Part shown: positions 10,628 through 21,607 of the stretch, in pieces
Layout: each line of letters begins with the position of its first letter
Numbering within the stretch: position 1 is the stretch's first letter
NCBI GenBank assembly: GCA_036936605.1
Contig: JAUPFV010000002.1
Coordinates: forward strand, 335,395,215-335,459,214
Direction of reading: 5' to 3'
Length of the DNA: 64,000 bases
Source: Limnanthes douglasii subsp. nivea
Taxonomy: Eukaryota > Streptophyta > Magnoliopsida > Brassicales > Limnanthaceae
Notes under the pieces: model-generated
Told to the model about the DNA's origin: nothing
The model's input: the letters and a program-made list of their open reading frames with translations, nothing else
Databases searched by the model: none
Program-made: the position numbers and the translations under genes

Positions 10628-12850
10628 ATGGAGATGAAGATGTTAGGAACTCATATCTTGTACCATAGCCAAGACTCAAATAAGAGTAAAAAATCTACAA
10701 CACTAGAACCAATAAAAGGCTTCAGACCTCTCCAACAACAAGAACACATCAACCCTATAACAATTCCAATCCCAACCCCAACCCCACCCAGACCAACCCG
10801 GACATACCACCCCACAACTAGTACTACCCCGATTATAACCAGACAAAACCAAACACATTGGACCACAACCAGTACAACACCAGCCAGACCAACCCGAGCA
10901 CACGAGCCTACAACAAGAAACATACAACCTATAACACTTCCAATTTCTAACATAAACCATGGTTTTGAGAGATGAATTTAATGCTGATTACACCATAGGT
11001 GAATTCATAAAAAAAGACTCCAAAACACTGTAACCACTTCAAAGAAATCTCGAACCACCTATAAGAGAAGTTCTCTTTCTAAGATCCTAGAACGTAAAAG
11101 ACGTAGAAATATGTATAAGTGGTCTATTTAGTTCAAACATATGAAGCTTTCTCATGAAAAAGAAAAGAGAAATGTAAGTATATAGTTTGTTATTGTATTC
11201 TCGCATATACAGTATTAAGCATGTATATAATGTATCGCATTATCGTTACAGGTGGCACATAAAGATAAATTGATAACCAAGTTATGTCAGCAACTGAGAT
11301 TTCAAGAATTTGAACGAACATTATCTCTCTTTTTTGTGATCCAAAACCAAATGAATCAGTACCGCCACCATCAGTCGATAAAGAAATACCATAGATACCA
11401 CCAATCCAACAAGTCTCACCAGTAAACCAACAAGACCATCCAATACAACTAGTTTAAATACAAAACCAACCAGACCAAATAATCTCACCACTTTCACCAT
11501 AGCTCCCACATGTCTCAAATATACTCCCATATGTCTCACCGGAACTCTCACAAGTCTTATCAGAACTCCAAACAGACCAACCAGTGTAACCAGAATACTA
11601 ATCCGATCACTCAGTGTTACGAGAATACAACTCATTCCAACCAGAATAGCAAATAATTCACCCAATCTCACCAGAAAACCACTTAAACAACCTAGAACCA
11701 GAACGAGAAACAGTCCATCCTCAACCAAAAGAACCCTAACTGGGAAAACCCCAAGAATTATCACCACTAAATCATAAAAGATAAGATTAAACTAATACAC
11801 CATAAAAATATATATATCATGCTCTAGAAGGAAGTAAAGTCTGGTTGACACAGCATACACAATCTATTTTTGAGCAAGTTGATAAGATTAGTGAATATTG
11901 AGGTTGATGTTATCCTAAACATTACTTGGAAATTAGTATTAGTGAATATTGAGGCTGTTATAGCCGAGGATACAACATATATTATTTCTGTGGATGTACC
12001 TACTGAAATTGTTGTAATCAAGAAAAGGAAAATATCAATATCTTCTGTTTTATCTTATCATATATTGTAGGGTTGTAAAACACCAAATTATCATATATTA
12101 TAGGGTTTTAAAATAGTAGATTGTCATAAATTATATTTTTTTAATATGTCTCACATGTTTTGTTTTTTATTTGACTCATATATTTTGTTTTTTAGTTGCC
12201 TTGCCTGCTTTGTTCCATTTGACTCACATATTTTGTTTACATTAAGCAATCTCATATGGAACCTTAATGCATATATCCTTCTCATAAACCTAGATTCACA
12301 TGTTTAGTTCATGTAATTTTTTATCCAACTGTCTATTTGTTTTATTTTTTATTTGACTAATATGTTTTTGCTTTTTAGATATCTCATACGTTTCTTTCTA
12401 TTTGGCTTATATTTTTTTAAATAAGTAGTCTGACATAAATTTTTAATGTATAGTCGGTCACGCATCAATTTGAATGTCACGTGTCGATATCTCACATATT
12501 TTAGAATGACATGTCTTACCTTTTATTTGACTTATTTCTCACAGGATTCAAAAATGTAACGAACGAGTACAAGAGGAGGATGAATGACCAACACTTTATG
12601 AATCAAAGTATAAGCCACAAGAGATAACTAAAACTGATCGAAAAATAAATAATGTAAAAAATAAATGGATTGACATTCATGAATGCCACAAACTCGCTAA
12701 GATACAAAAGGAAGAAAAATATAGCGATTCAACTGTATAGTATAACTCAACATCATATGTCAATCAAGGAGCCAAGATGTCACCGAGGAATCATAAGAGG
12801 AGGAATAAGAAGAGAAGCAAGACAAGGAACCCAACATTGTATTTCGTTTT
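10628..12850 (+). pseudogene. Decayed Pro/Thr-rich multi-exon gene, unknown function
   Basis: An open stretch 10628-10975 encodes a Pro/Thr/Gln-rich segment (PIPTPTPPRPTR and similar). A basic segment follows (about 11055-11173), then a plausible GT-AG intron (11174-11251). The next stretch (VAHKDKLITKLCQQLRFQEF) passes by a frameshift into a second Pro-rich stretch with several stops (about 11335-11780, e.g. ESVPPPSVDKEIP). A charged Lys/Glu-rich segment is visible at about 12560-12720. No domain was recognised. Plant MULEs can carry a second gene, for instance a ULP1-like protease with low-complexity regions, but no protease motif was seen. Compositional persistence in frame suggests former coding sequence rather than chance. 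Confidence 0.35.
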
Positions 12851-13830
12851 TCAAATTTTGTTGTTGTTATCTAGCTTATTTTTTTACTAGAAATCGAAAT
12901 ATTGTATATGTATTTGCTGTATTTAAATTATGATCTTATGGTGTTTTGTAGTTCTATTTTTTTTTTGCATTTTTATTATATGTCATCCTTCTCATCCTGC
13001 ATTGTTCTGCATATCCATTACGTTTTGTCTCGTATAGTTCATATATTGGAGGTTTTCTATTAGTCTTATTTTTTTATTATATCTAGTCTCGTGTAATTAT
13101 TTATATGTTAAGTCACATATTTCTGTAAATAGAAACTCGCATTATTCTAAAAAATTCCAAAAGATACCCTCGTTTAAGTATATAAAGAGTCTCATATTTT
13201 TCTTTTGGGTTAAGCTAAATTAGAACCCGTTTTTATCATAATGAGACCTCTCTATATAAATGGGTTTCATTTTGAAAAATATTTTATGATTTGGAGGTCC
13301 CATTATAATAATAAGGGAATTCTTTTTACCATAGCCATTTTCTTTTAGGGCATGATAGTTATTACCCGTGATATAACAACTGTTATTTTCCTCGATGGTA
13401 CTAGATAGTCATATATTGTATGTTATTTTCTCATGTGTCACAGGTTTAGTTTTTCATTTGACTCGCATTTTTTTTTTCTCATCTATCTTGCCATTTTTTT
13501 TATTTTACACATATTTTGTTTCAATATTTAGTCTCGTCTAAATCATTAAGTATACAGAGTCTCAAATTTTTCTTATATATTATTCTTCTTATCTCGTATA
13601 ATTTTGCATATATCAGCTAATACTAAGTACAGTCTCGCATCTATCAAACAAAATGTCAATTTGTCTCACATATACTTATAACAATTTCACACAAATATAA
13701 TTTTCCTAAATTAATGAATACTTTATGACATGAAAAATTGTAGAATCCCAAAAAGTCTTGAAATAAGCGTCGTAAAATTAACACTATAAAACATACAAAA
13801 TAAATCTAAAACTTTTAAAATAGTTCCTCA
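11790..13830. repeat. Dispersed TCTCRCATATTTT-like repeats
   Basis: Beyond about 12850 there is no gene. Short repeats of the type TCTC(A/G)CATATTTTG, TCTCGTATA and GACTCGCAT occur about every 30-100 bp (for example near 12151, 12226, 12490, 13025, 13084, 13590, 13633, 13665). The same motif continues across the MULE pseudogene to about 16370 and forms part of the tandem array at 10111-10500. Confidence 0.5.
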
Positions 13831-16165
13831 CAAGACCTTTTACCATCCCTTAACTTTGGACGACGACCACACTTCATCTGTTGGGTTGTTATTTTTTATC
13901 TATACAGAATATATATTTTTAGGCCTTCCAGCTTGTTTATTCAAGTTAGGAGGTATAATTTCTGGCGATTCACTAAACCTTGATCGTTCACCAAAATTAG
14001 TTAAAGTATGTATGCTGGAAGAGTAGGTTGACCTGTAACTACTAACGATAACGATGACTATTAATGTCATAGTATCTTAATGAGTCAAATGTGTTTCAGT
14101 AAAAACATGAGAGCATGGAAAACAATCATGTCGCCAAGAACCACAAGAACATTTGAAATCCAATAAATTAATAACCATAACAGATTCAGAAAAACATCAA
14201 ATATGGTTGGCGAAGACTTATGACCAAGCCACGAACAAGCTACTTTAACATTGACATTTAATTTATTTTCATACTCAGGGAATAATATACTGCTCCAACT
14301 TAGCCCATCAGAATAAAATCGTCAAATTTGAGTCATAAGAAAGACTTGAATCTTGTCGATTAATTCAAAAATATATCTACTACATAAATATTTAGTCTGA
14401 TGGTTAACAAATTCAACCGAAAAATATGCCATAACACCATATCGTTTCCCTTGAATAAGTGGTTGGGCATATTAAGTGCTCATGTAAATTATCGATAAAA
14501 ATAATAACTCTTTAACATCTTTCACTAATAAACACGTCAAGCCTTTCATTAAAGTTATCTACAATTGGAGAATAAGTAATTTTTAAACCTAAAAATCATC
14601 ATAGACTTAAACTTTTGGATCATATCATACATCAAATTCTGAACAAGATAAATAATACAATAAGAATGATAGGAGTTCGGATACAAGTCAGTAAAAAATT
14701 TAATGATAATTAAATGAAGATCCAAAATGAATGTAATTTGACGATCCAACAAATGAGGTCTTAGACTCTCTTGGAACCATAGCCAATTGTCAGCATCTTT
14801 ATAACTAACAATTCCAAATGCAACAAGAAAAATACTTGAACAATAAATTAAACTTACGTGTACCCGTTCTCGTAAATATCCTTCAAGGGTATCCCAAATA
14901 TACATATTCACGACTCACATGTCTTATATATCCTAACTCGTATAATTCAAATACAATATCATATGTTGTACATCTTGGTAATTAGATCGCTTCACACAGG
15001 TCTTGTATGAATCACTATTGAGATACTAAAGTCTCACATATTTTATGTATATAATATGATGGTCTCTCATAAAAGGGACTTTAGATCTCACATAAATCAT
15101 ATACAAAACTGGTCATATATATATAATTGAAAATAAAAAGAATGAAACTTACCATCTTTTGTTATGATAGAAATAAATACTCTTTTATGTTTTTCGGTAA
15201 AAAAATTTCAATCGACAAATAAAAATGGACGAAAATAATGAAAAACTTGAAGGGATGACCTGAAGGCTCTGTAATACCACTTGAAGTTATTTCCCGAAGT
15301 ATATTCATAATGATAGTCAGTCGTAATGTCACAACTCTTCAATCTTTTGAAGTATCCCTTTACATATTTAAACGAACTAGAGTTATCTCCAAAAACTCCT
15401 CTCTTAGCTTTCTTTTGAACATTGAATGAGATATAATAATTAATGTCTAAACCGTAGTGTTTTTTAACAAACGATTTTACACTTTCCACTGTCACAAAAT
15501 TGCATTATCTAATACATTCCAAAGTTTCTATACCAATCAACTCGGATGTCAAATGTTTCTTATGTTCTTTGGAAAAAATCGGGTTGCAATTATGCATGTC
15601 AACAAACCACTTAATGATCATGAAGTAGTGGTTTTACATCTTATGTTATGCACATATTTGAAACAAAAACCATGATCTAAGTCATAATATCATAAAGATA
15701 ACCTTAGAGCTGCAGCACCTTCATAAAAAAACTTGAACAACACCTGTAATAACATAAATCCAACCAGCAGTAACAAGTATTGTTTTCTTATTATCAACAT
15801 AATACAACTACAACTAATTCCCTATTAATTATTTGATTATTTGAGGCTTCTAATAAACTTAATTTAGACTTTTTACTCATTTTCTCATGAATCTTATCAA
15901 CCTCATGTTGCTCTATAAGAAAACTAACACTTTTTAAACTCTCAACATCTACAGATACTACCAAACCCACAAAATTCGTCTCATTTGTAAATAAAAAATT
16001 AATATCATCATCACAATAGTAGATCATAATGTAATTACCTATAAACAACACATCTCATTTACTTTCAACATACTTGTAAGTACTTTCAAAGTCTTCAAAC
16101 TCATTAAGATAAACGATTGTAGTTTGACCATTATGTTTGAAAATGCATATTCAAGGTTTAGACAT
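13830..16165 (-). pseudogene. Mutator-like (MULE/MuDR) transposase
   Basis: Read right to left. An ATG at 16165 follows an acceptor-like TTACAG. The N-terminal part has an acidic stretch (16051-15794). At about 15640-15500 lies a MuDR-type HNC segment, broken by one stop. At 15495-15208 is the block VKSFVKKHYGLDINY...FHYFRPFLFVD, which matches the segment just before the MULE DDE core. At 14911-14555 is the core: LVAFGIVSYKDADNWLWF and FILDLHLIIIKFFTDLYPN, equivalent to the family's 'AFGIV..E...SW.WF' and 'SDRH..I..A....FP.A.H'. The DR(H/Q) pair reads DLH here. A SWIM zinc finger lies at 14154-14106 (CSCGSW, then FPCSHV), and an AGRPKN tail near 13930. Introns may separate blocks. Several stops make it non-functional. 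No terminal inverted repeats were identified. Confidence 0.75.
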
Positions 16166-17540
16166 TTCGTACCTGTAATGAAAAGTTAAAAAACAATTAA
16201 TAGCAAACAAGACGGCTCACATAATACAAGTGTCTAATCTCGCATATATCGTATAAGACATGTTAAAGTCTCGCATATTGCATACAAAAAAGATTAGTGT
16301 CTCGCATATGAAAATATTAATATGCACATCTCACATATTTTAGTAATACGTCTCGCATACGAGACGTGTGCTAATATCTAAACATGCCGTGTTAAAATCG
16401 TCATAAGTCTTGCATCTTATTGTCCCACCGTGTTGTATCTTCTATAAAAATACATGCGAACTATATAATCGATTTTCTAGATATGTCCCAACAATAATAG
16501 AACTACAAATCTAAGATTATATATATTATAAACTTTTTGTAATTTAAAAAAATTGAGATGAAAAGTTATTATTAAGAAATTAGTGTTTTAAATATGTTTG
16601 TCGAAATGGATAGATATTTCTTTAGCCAACATCGGTATCTCACACAATCAAGAAAGTAAAACTAAATCTTTGTCGAATATGTTATAAACATACAACGATA
16701 CATCGATAAATGACCAGAATGTAAATATATCGTTCGAACAAATATCCAGATTCTCCAACGATGAATCTGGCTCGAACAAAAATCTGTAAAAATTTAATAT
16801 AATATCACTTATAACTACTAAATACTATTTCCAGTAACCACAGTTCTAATTTCGGTGCTATTTCCGGTGAGCTATCATTGTTCGACAATCGCGAGACTGG
16901 AAAAAATGGGTTGCCAAGATCACTTGTTTCTCGAAAATAAAAATCTGAAAGTGTCTCATATTTCTCTCGTTAAAATAAAATTTTATACAAAATAAATCTT
17001 ATATAATTTCTCAACGATATTCATGATATCAAAAAAAAATCGGTATTGAATTGAAGTTTAAGTATATAAAATAGATATTTAGACGTAATAGTAATGATTG
17101 GATACTAAAGGAGAATAGAAAATAGGATTGAATACAGTTGTTTTTATATTTCTTTTAAAATATGTTACATAAAAAAATGTCACCAAACGATTCTTATTCT
17201 TTTTTATAAATTTTATATTATTGTTAGTAAATGGATTTGATATTAAATAATCATTATCAAATTATCTATATTTTAAAAACACTAAAATATATGGCCTTTA
17301 TTATTAAATAAACGATTCAATAAATAGATTAGGATAATTCACACAAATGTAGTAGCCAAATTTGTGGTTCGAAGCGATCCGATGTCAAATTTATTAAAAT
17401 GTATGATCTGCATATTCGACAATAATTCTCCCAAGTTTATTTTATTAGTGGACCGTGTTTTATATATGGTTTTCAAAATTTTATACCATCACAAACAAGA
17501 ATGTTATCACAAGACTTTGTCTCATAGTTTGGCTCGAAGT
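16166..17540. other. AT-rich region without gene
   Basis: It holds the last dense cluster of TCTCGCATAT-type repeats (about 16205-16370), then unstructured AT-rich sequence. No gene-like frame was recognised. The outer end of the MULE should lie here but no inverted repeat could be paired. Confidence 0.4.
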
Positions 17541-17544
17541 AGAA

Positions 17545-17712
17545 AGCAAAATTCAAATTGAAATCATAATGGAAAGATATGCCTCAGACTTGGTTAATTT
17601 ATCTGTATTCATACGTGGGCTTAAATGGAGAAAGCAGAATTCAAATTGAAATCACGAGACTTTGTACTTAAAAGGAGAGCAGAATTCGAATTGAAATCAC
17701 GAGACTTTGTAG
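17545..17712 (+). repeat. Short direct repeats (AGCAGAATTCAAATTGAAAT)
   Basis: Three copies start at 17545, 17633 and 17678. The last two are nearly identical over about 34 bp and 45 bp apart, continuing into CACGAGACTTTGTA. Confidence 0.7.
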
Positions 17713-17916
17713 TCTTTATATCTGCCATTTCAAATTTCAAGACCAACTGAGATACCTTTGGCTGCCGTGTAACAATTTTTTATTGACACCTTATTTAATG
17801 CACAAACGCCTTAAAAGTTCTGAGAAATCGTCATAAAACCTGGTCCAAGGTCTCTAATTTTTCATCCTACTTGTCATCACTTTATTGTTAAACCTAGACT
17901 TGGGTTATATCGGATA

Positions 17917-17932
17917 TAGGGGTGACAAATGG
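17917..17932 (+). repeat. hAT left terminal inverted repeat
   Basis: TAGGGGTGACAAATGG, pairing with 24157-24172. TAGGGGTG(G)CAAA is a very common plant hAT terminus. Confidence 0.85.
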
Positions 17933-17977
17933 TTCTGGAACTGTGGTTTAAAGCTGACAATCTGTTTATGAATTCAC

Positions 17978-18070
17978 GGTTTAACTGCGAAACTGGTCCA
18001 TTAGGACCGCAAACCGGCAGGACCGCAAACCATTGATACTGCAAACCGGCAGGACTGCGAAACCACGGTT
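17978..18070 (+). repeat. hAT left subterminal repeats
   Basis: GGTTTAACTGCGAAACTGG, then CCATTAGGACCGCAAACC and several GCAAACCGGCAGGAC units. The same block occurs in the same orientation at 23989-24118. Subterminal repeats in hAT elements are usually transposase-binding sites. Confidence 0.8.
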
Positions 18071-18628
18071 TATTGGTAAATATTATAAATGTTTTATTTA
18101 TTTTATAACCAAAATGTTATATTTAAAAAATATTGAGATATTGCATATTATTATAGAATTATTATTTAATTTTGGTTAATATTAATTTGTTTTGGTTATT
18201 AATATTTTAAGTGTTGTAATTATTATATAGTCCAAAATTTTAAATATTACTTATGTTATTATCACATTTTGAATATTATTATTATGTTTTTAGATCTAAT
18301 ATTAGTAGTGTTGATTTTAATATTACAAACCAAAACTATATCTTATCATGTTAAAATATTACAAATTCTATGGTTATAATTTTAATATTACATTTTGATT
18401 ACTATTGTGATTTGGTTTTAAATATTACAAGTGTTTGTTATTATTTTTTAAACCAAAATCAGATCTTATGAAGTTATAAGTATTTCATAATACAGTTGTT
18501 GTTATTATAATAAAAAGTAAAGTTATGTTAGGATAATTTAGCCGTTCACCGTTTATACTCTTGCGGGCCAGGAGTTGTACAAATGTTTTCAAATTACAAT
18601 ACAAAATAGTAAATAATTATTACAAACA
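18071..18628. other. AT-rich noncoding part of hAT element
   Basis: Between the left subterminal repeats and the stop of the transposase. It is very AT-rich, with recurring AATATTAC-type phrases, and no gene was seen. It would hold the 3' end of the transposase transcript. Confidence 0.5.
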
Positions 18629-20795
18629 TCATTCATCTCCAGCTTCGTCTTCTTCGTAAGTAAAATCTTCGTCTTCGTCCTCACTTGATTCACCTTCAGC
18701 TTCGTTTTCTTCCGCAATTTCTTGTTCAAGTGTATCTTCGTAATCATCCGGATAATCTTCGAAGATGTCGTCTATGTTCACTTCGTCTCTAAACTCTCTG
18801 TCTTGCATCCTTTTATCCGCCGCTGTCCAATCCTTAACTGCCACAAGCACTCCAAGTGCTTTGCCCGTCAATCTTGTTCTCTTAGTCGTGTATTGCAACC
18901 TCGCTTGGCTGAAAGCACACTCACTTGCAACTGTAGACATAGGTATAACATAAATCTCTTTAACAATCCTGGAAAGAATAGGAAATCTCTTCAATTTTGG
19001 TACCCCACCATCTTATGATAGCTTCAATACCTTGGTTTGGATAATTCGTAAAATGAAACCTAGTGCTCAAATATCTAGACAACTCATTATCAGATTGAGG
19101 GGTTTCTGTAAATTCATTGCTTCGTAACATTGTCAATTGAACATAGTTAGTAGAACATCTCCCTCTACCCCTATTGTTACTACTCCTTACATTTGTAGAT
19201 GTATTTGATCTATATCTTGCAGCATACTTATCATAGATATTATACAAACATTCATATATACCAGTAATATACCCTTCAGGGTCAACTGGTTCCTTCGGTG
19301 GTTTAGTTATAGAAAACCGTACAGATCGATAAAAACATCTAACTAGCAATTCAAATTTATCTTTTCGTGAAAAAGCATCTAAAAGGCAAGCAAATGAATA
19401 ACTATCAAGGATTGGATGAAAATACTTTGTGAACTTATATTCCATTTCGGGCACCATGTCTACGCATACATAATTTGATCTAAATTCATTCATATGCATG
19501 GCAAGATTAGTAATCGTGAAAAGGGCCAAATGAGCATTAGCTTGATTTTGTGAAGAAAAAGTTAGAATGTTTTCTTTAAAAAGTCTTAAAAGTCTTAACA
19601 TGTGTGCACAATATGTCCAATGTTCGGTTTCAATTGGTGTTTCACGATAAGATGCATTATAAAGCGTCATAATCTCTTCTTTAAAAACATGCGCACGTGC
19701 AAGCATTGTGTAAGTAGAATTCCATCTAGTTTCGACATCTAATATAAGTTTCTTATATTTTTTCCCATTTGAAGTAACAAGTGTTTTAAAAGCTCCTTTT
19801 TAGCAGCGGATGTCGAGCAAAATAGGACCCCATTTTTTATAGGGGCAATATAATCACCGAGAACCTTACGTATTCCTTTTTCGCAATTAATTGAAGTACG
19901 TGGCATAAACATTTGGTGTGAAACAATTTTAGAAAAGGGGGATTACAATCTTCTATAAGTAAGTTTATAGCAGTAATATTAGAAGATGCATTATCCAACG
20001 AAATAGACATAATCTTGTTTTTAATGCCATAAACATTCATGCATTCAATCATACTCTCCCTAATTATTTGTGCGTTATGCTTCCCAATTGATTCAAACCA
20101 TATAATTCTCCGTTAGAGGACCCATTTGGCATCCATCCAATAAAGGGTAACACATATCATATCAAAATCAGTAAAAGTAGCTATGTCACTAGTAATCGAA
20201 ACATTCCATGGCAAAGTCAGCATAGTTTGAATAATGTCTTTTTTCTTTTTAAATAATATTTAAAGGCTAGCGATTTTAAAGAGCTACGTGGAATGCGTTT
20301 TACCTGTGGGTTTACCCCAGCCTGCATCCAATTTTCGTATCTCCAAGAATCCCCAAAACTAAATGGTTGTAAACTACCGACTGCATAAATCATTGTTTCT
20401 TCCCTATACGTATTGTGGTTAAACTCAAAAGGAAGACCTGTTTGAGGGTTCATGCAAACATTAGTTGGGTTAGGTTTTTTAGGATCATATACTTCATGTT
20501 TCAATAAATGTTTTACCATAGTTCTAGTGCCCATATTTCTATTTCCACTTACGTGAAGATAACATTTTTTGCACACGTTACAAATACTAGAATAACCATC
20601 TTCTGATAGAGTATAGTGTTTCCAAATCCAAGAGGTTTTCTTACGAGATCTCGACCCACCACTAGTACTTCCACCACCACTTTCGTGGGAGGAGAATGTG
20701 TCAACGTGAGGGAAGTCTGTAGAAAATTCCTCTATGGTATTGAGATCCACATTAGAGGGTGGGTTTACCCCAGTATTTCTACGTTTTGAATTCAT
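18629..20795 (-). pseudogene. hAT transposase (RICESLEEPER/DAYSLEEPER-like)
   Basis: ATG at 20795. N-terminal Ser/Gly-rich region, then a BED zinc finger (SWIWKHYTL, CNVCKKCYLHV, and a His pair in VKHLLKHE) at residues about 55-100. A conserved PFSFGDSW..ENW block follows, then a frameshift near 20217. The RNase H-like core includes VSITSDIATF (about 20190), one stop, and ISLDNASSN (about 20010). A shift near 19840 leads to the middle helical region (19706-18960). A shift near 18990 leads to the C-terminal dimerisation domain (IPMSTVASECAFSQARL, then VKDW) and a long Asp/Glu tail. The length, about 720 codons, is normal for the family. The gene would cut and paste the element; three or more lesions inactivate this copy. 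It starts about 810 bp from the divergent plus-strand gene. Confidence 0.88.
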
Positions 20796-21134
20796 TTTAA
20801 AACTAATAATTTTTTTTTAAATATGCAATAAAATACTAATGGGAACTAATTAATATTGCAAATAATAAAATATAAATTTAGACTAATAACAAGATAGAGC
20901 AACTAAATTTAGACTAATAACAACTAAGAAACAATTTGCGGAATAAAAAAATCAAACAATTTCGAAAGTAGAAGTAGAATATGTAAAATAAGTAATTATA
21001 GTTTTCTAGAATTTTTCGAACAAGTAGATAGATTTAGAGAGAAGTAGAGAGTTGTTTGAGAGGTGTGAGTATTGAGTTGGGGTCTCCTCTATTTATAGGG
21101 GAGACAAAAAAACAAAAAATCATAAAGAAAAAAT

Positions 21135-21293
21135 TCCGGACCATCCGGATCAATGTCCAGATGGTCCGGACAGAGAATTCGGACCATCCAGATATCGATC
21201 CGGATGCCCCGGACCTCAACGGCTAGTTGAAATTCAACTAGCCGTTGCCATTTCAAAGGTGCGGACCATCCGGACGCCTAGCCAGATGGTCCG
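21135..21293. repeat. Cluster of GGACCATCCGGA inverted repeats
   Basis: Three inverted pairs are seen. 21135-21149 (TCCGGACCATCCGGA) pairs with 21156-21170 with 14 of 15 matching. 21179-21192 pairs weakly with 21200-21214. 21262-21273 pairs with 21282-21293. Two pairs flank the central palindrome (21217-21247) on the left and one on the right. Repeated dyads between two TATA boxes suggest binding sites for a dimeric protein, possibly the element's own transposase. Confidence 0.7.
21217..21247. repeat. Perfect 15-bp inverted repeat
   Basis: CAACGGCTAGTTGAA (21217-21231) is exactly complementary in reverse to 21233-21247, with a single central A. It is the midpoint of the dyad cluster. Confidence 0.9.
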
Positions 21294-21394
21294 TGCGATG
21301 ACGGCATCCATGACGTCATCTAACGGCTCCTTTAAAAACAATTCCTATAAATACTACCTATTTCCTACTCTATTTTTCACACAACTTCAAATCT

Positions 21395-21552
21395 ATCCCC
21401 TCTCTCCACTACAAATCTATCTCCTCTCCACTACAAATATTTCTCTTATCCACTACAAATCAATCTCTTGTCCACTACAAATCTATCTCTTCCCCACTAC
21501 AACCTATCCCTTCTCTACTACAAATCTATCTCTTCTCCACTACACTACACTT
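21395..21552 (+). repeat. Tandem ~23-bp repeats in 5' leader
   Basis: About seven units of CCACTACAAATCTATCTCTT lie between the plus-strand TATA box and the ATG at 21608. The pyrimidine-rich units would form most of the 5' untranslated leader. Confidence 0.8.
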
Positions 21553-21607
21553 CTCTAAATTATTTGTATAAATTTCAAACACAATTTTAAATTTCAGGTT
21601 TCACTAA

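Larger units (their letters stand above)
20796..21607. promoter_or_regulatory. Shared bidirectional promoter of the hAT genes
   Basis: This interval separates two divergent start codons. A TATA-type box for the minus-strand gene lies at 21098-21089 (CTATAAATAG on that strand). One for the plus-strand gene lies at 21345-21353 (CTATAAATA). Between them is a cluster of palindromes (21135-21293) and a TGACGTCA box (21311-21318), the palindromic core bound by plant bZIP factors. The layout is nearly symmetrical about the central palindrome. Promoter activity is inferred. Confidence 0.6.

Noticed and set aside
10651..10960. Minus-strand open frames rich in Gly/Val over the proline-rich gene
   Set aside because: They are antisense shadows of the Pro/Thr-rich plus-strand stretch; composition and position fit no known protein.
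11321..11767. 148-codon minus-strand frame rich in Leu/Val
   Set aside because: It is antisense to a CACCAGAA-type repetitive stretch whose plus-strand reading is Pro/Ser/Gln-rich and continues a neighbouring exon; the hydrophobic reading looks accidental.
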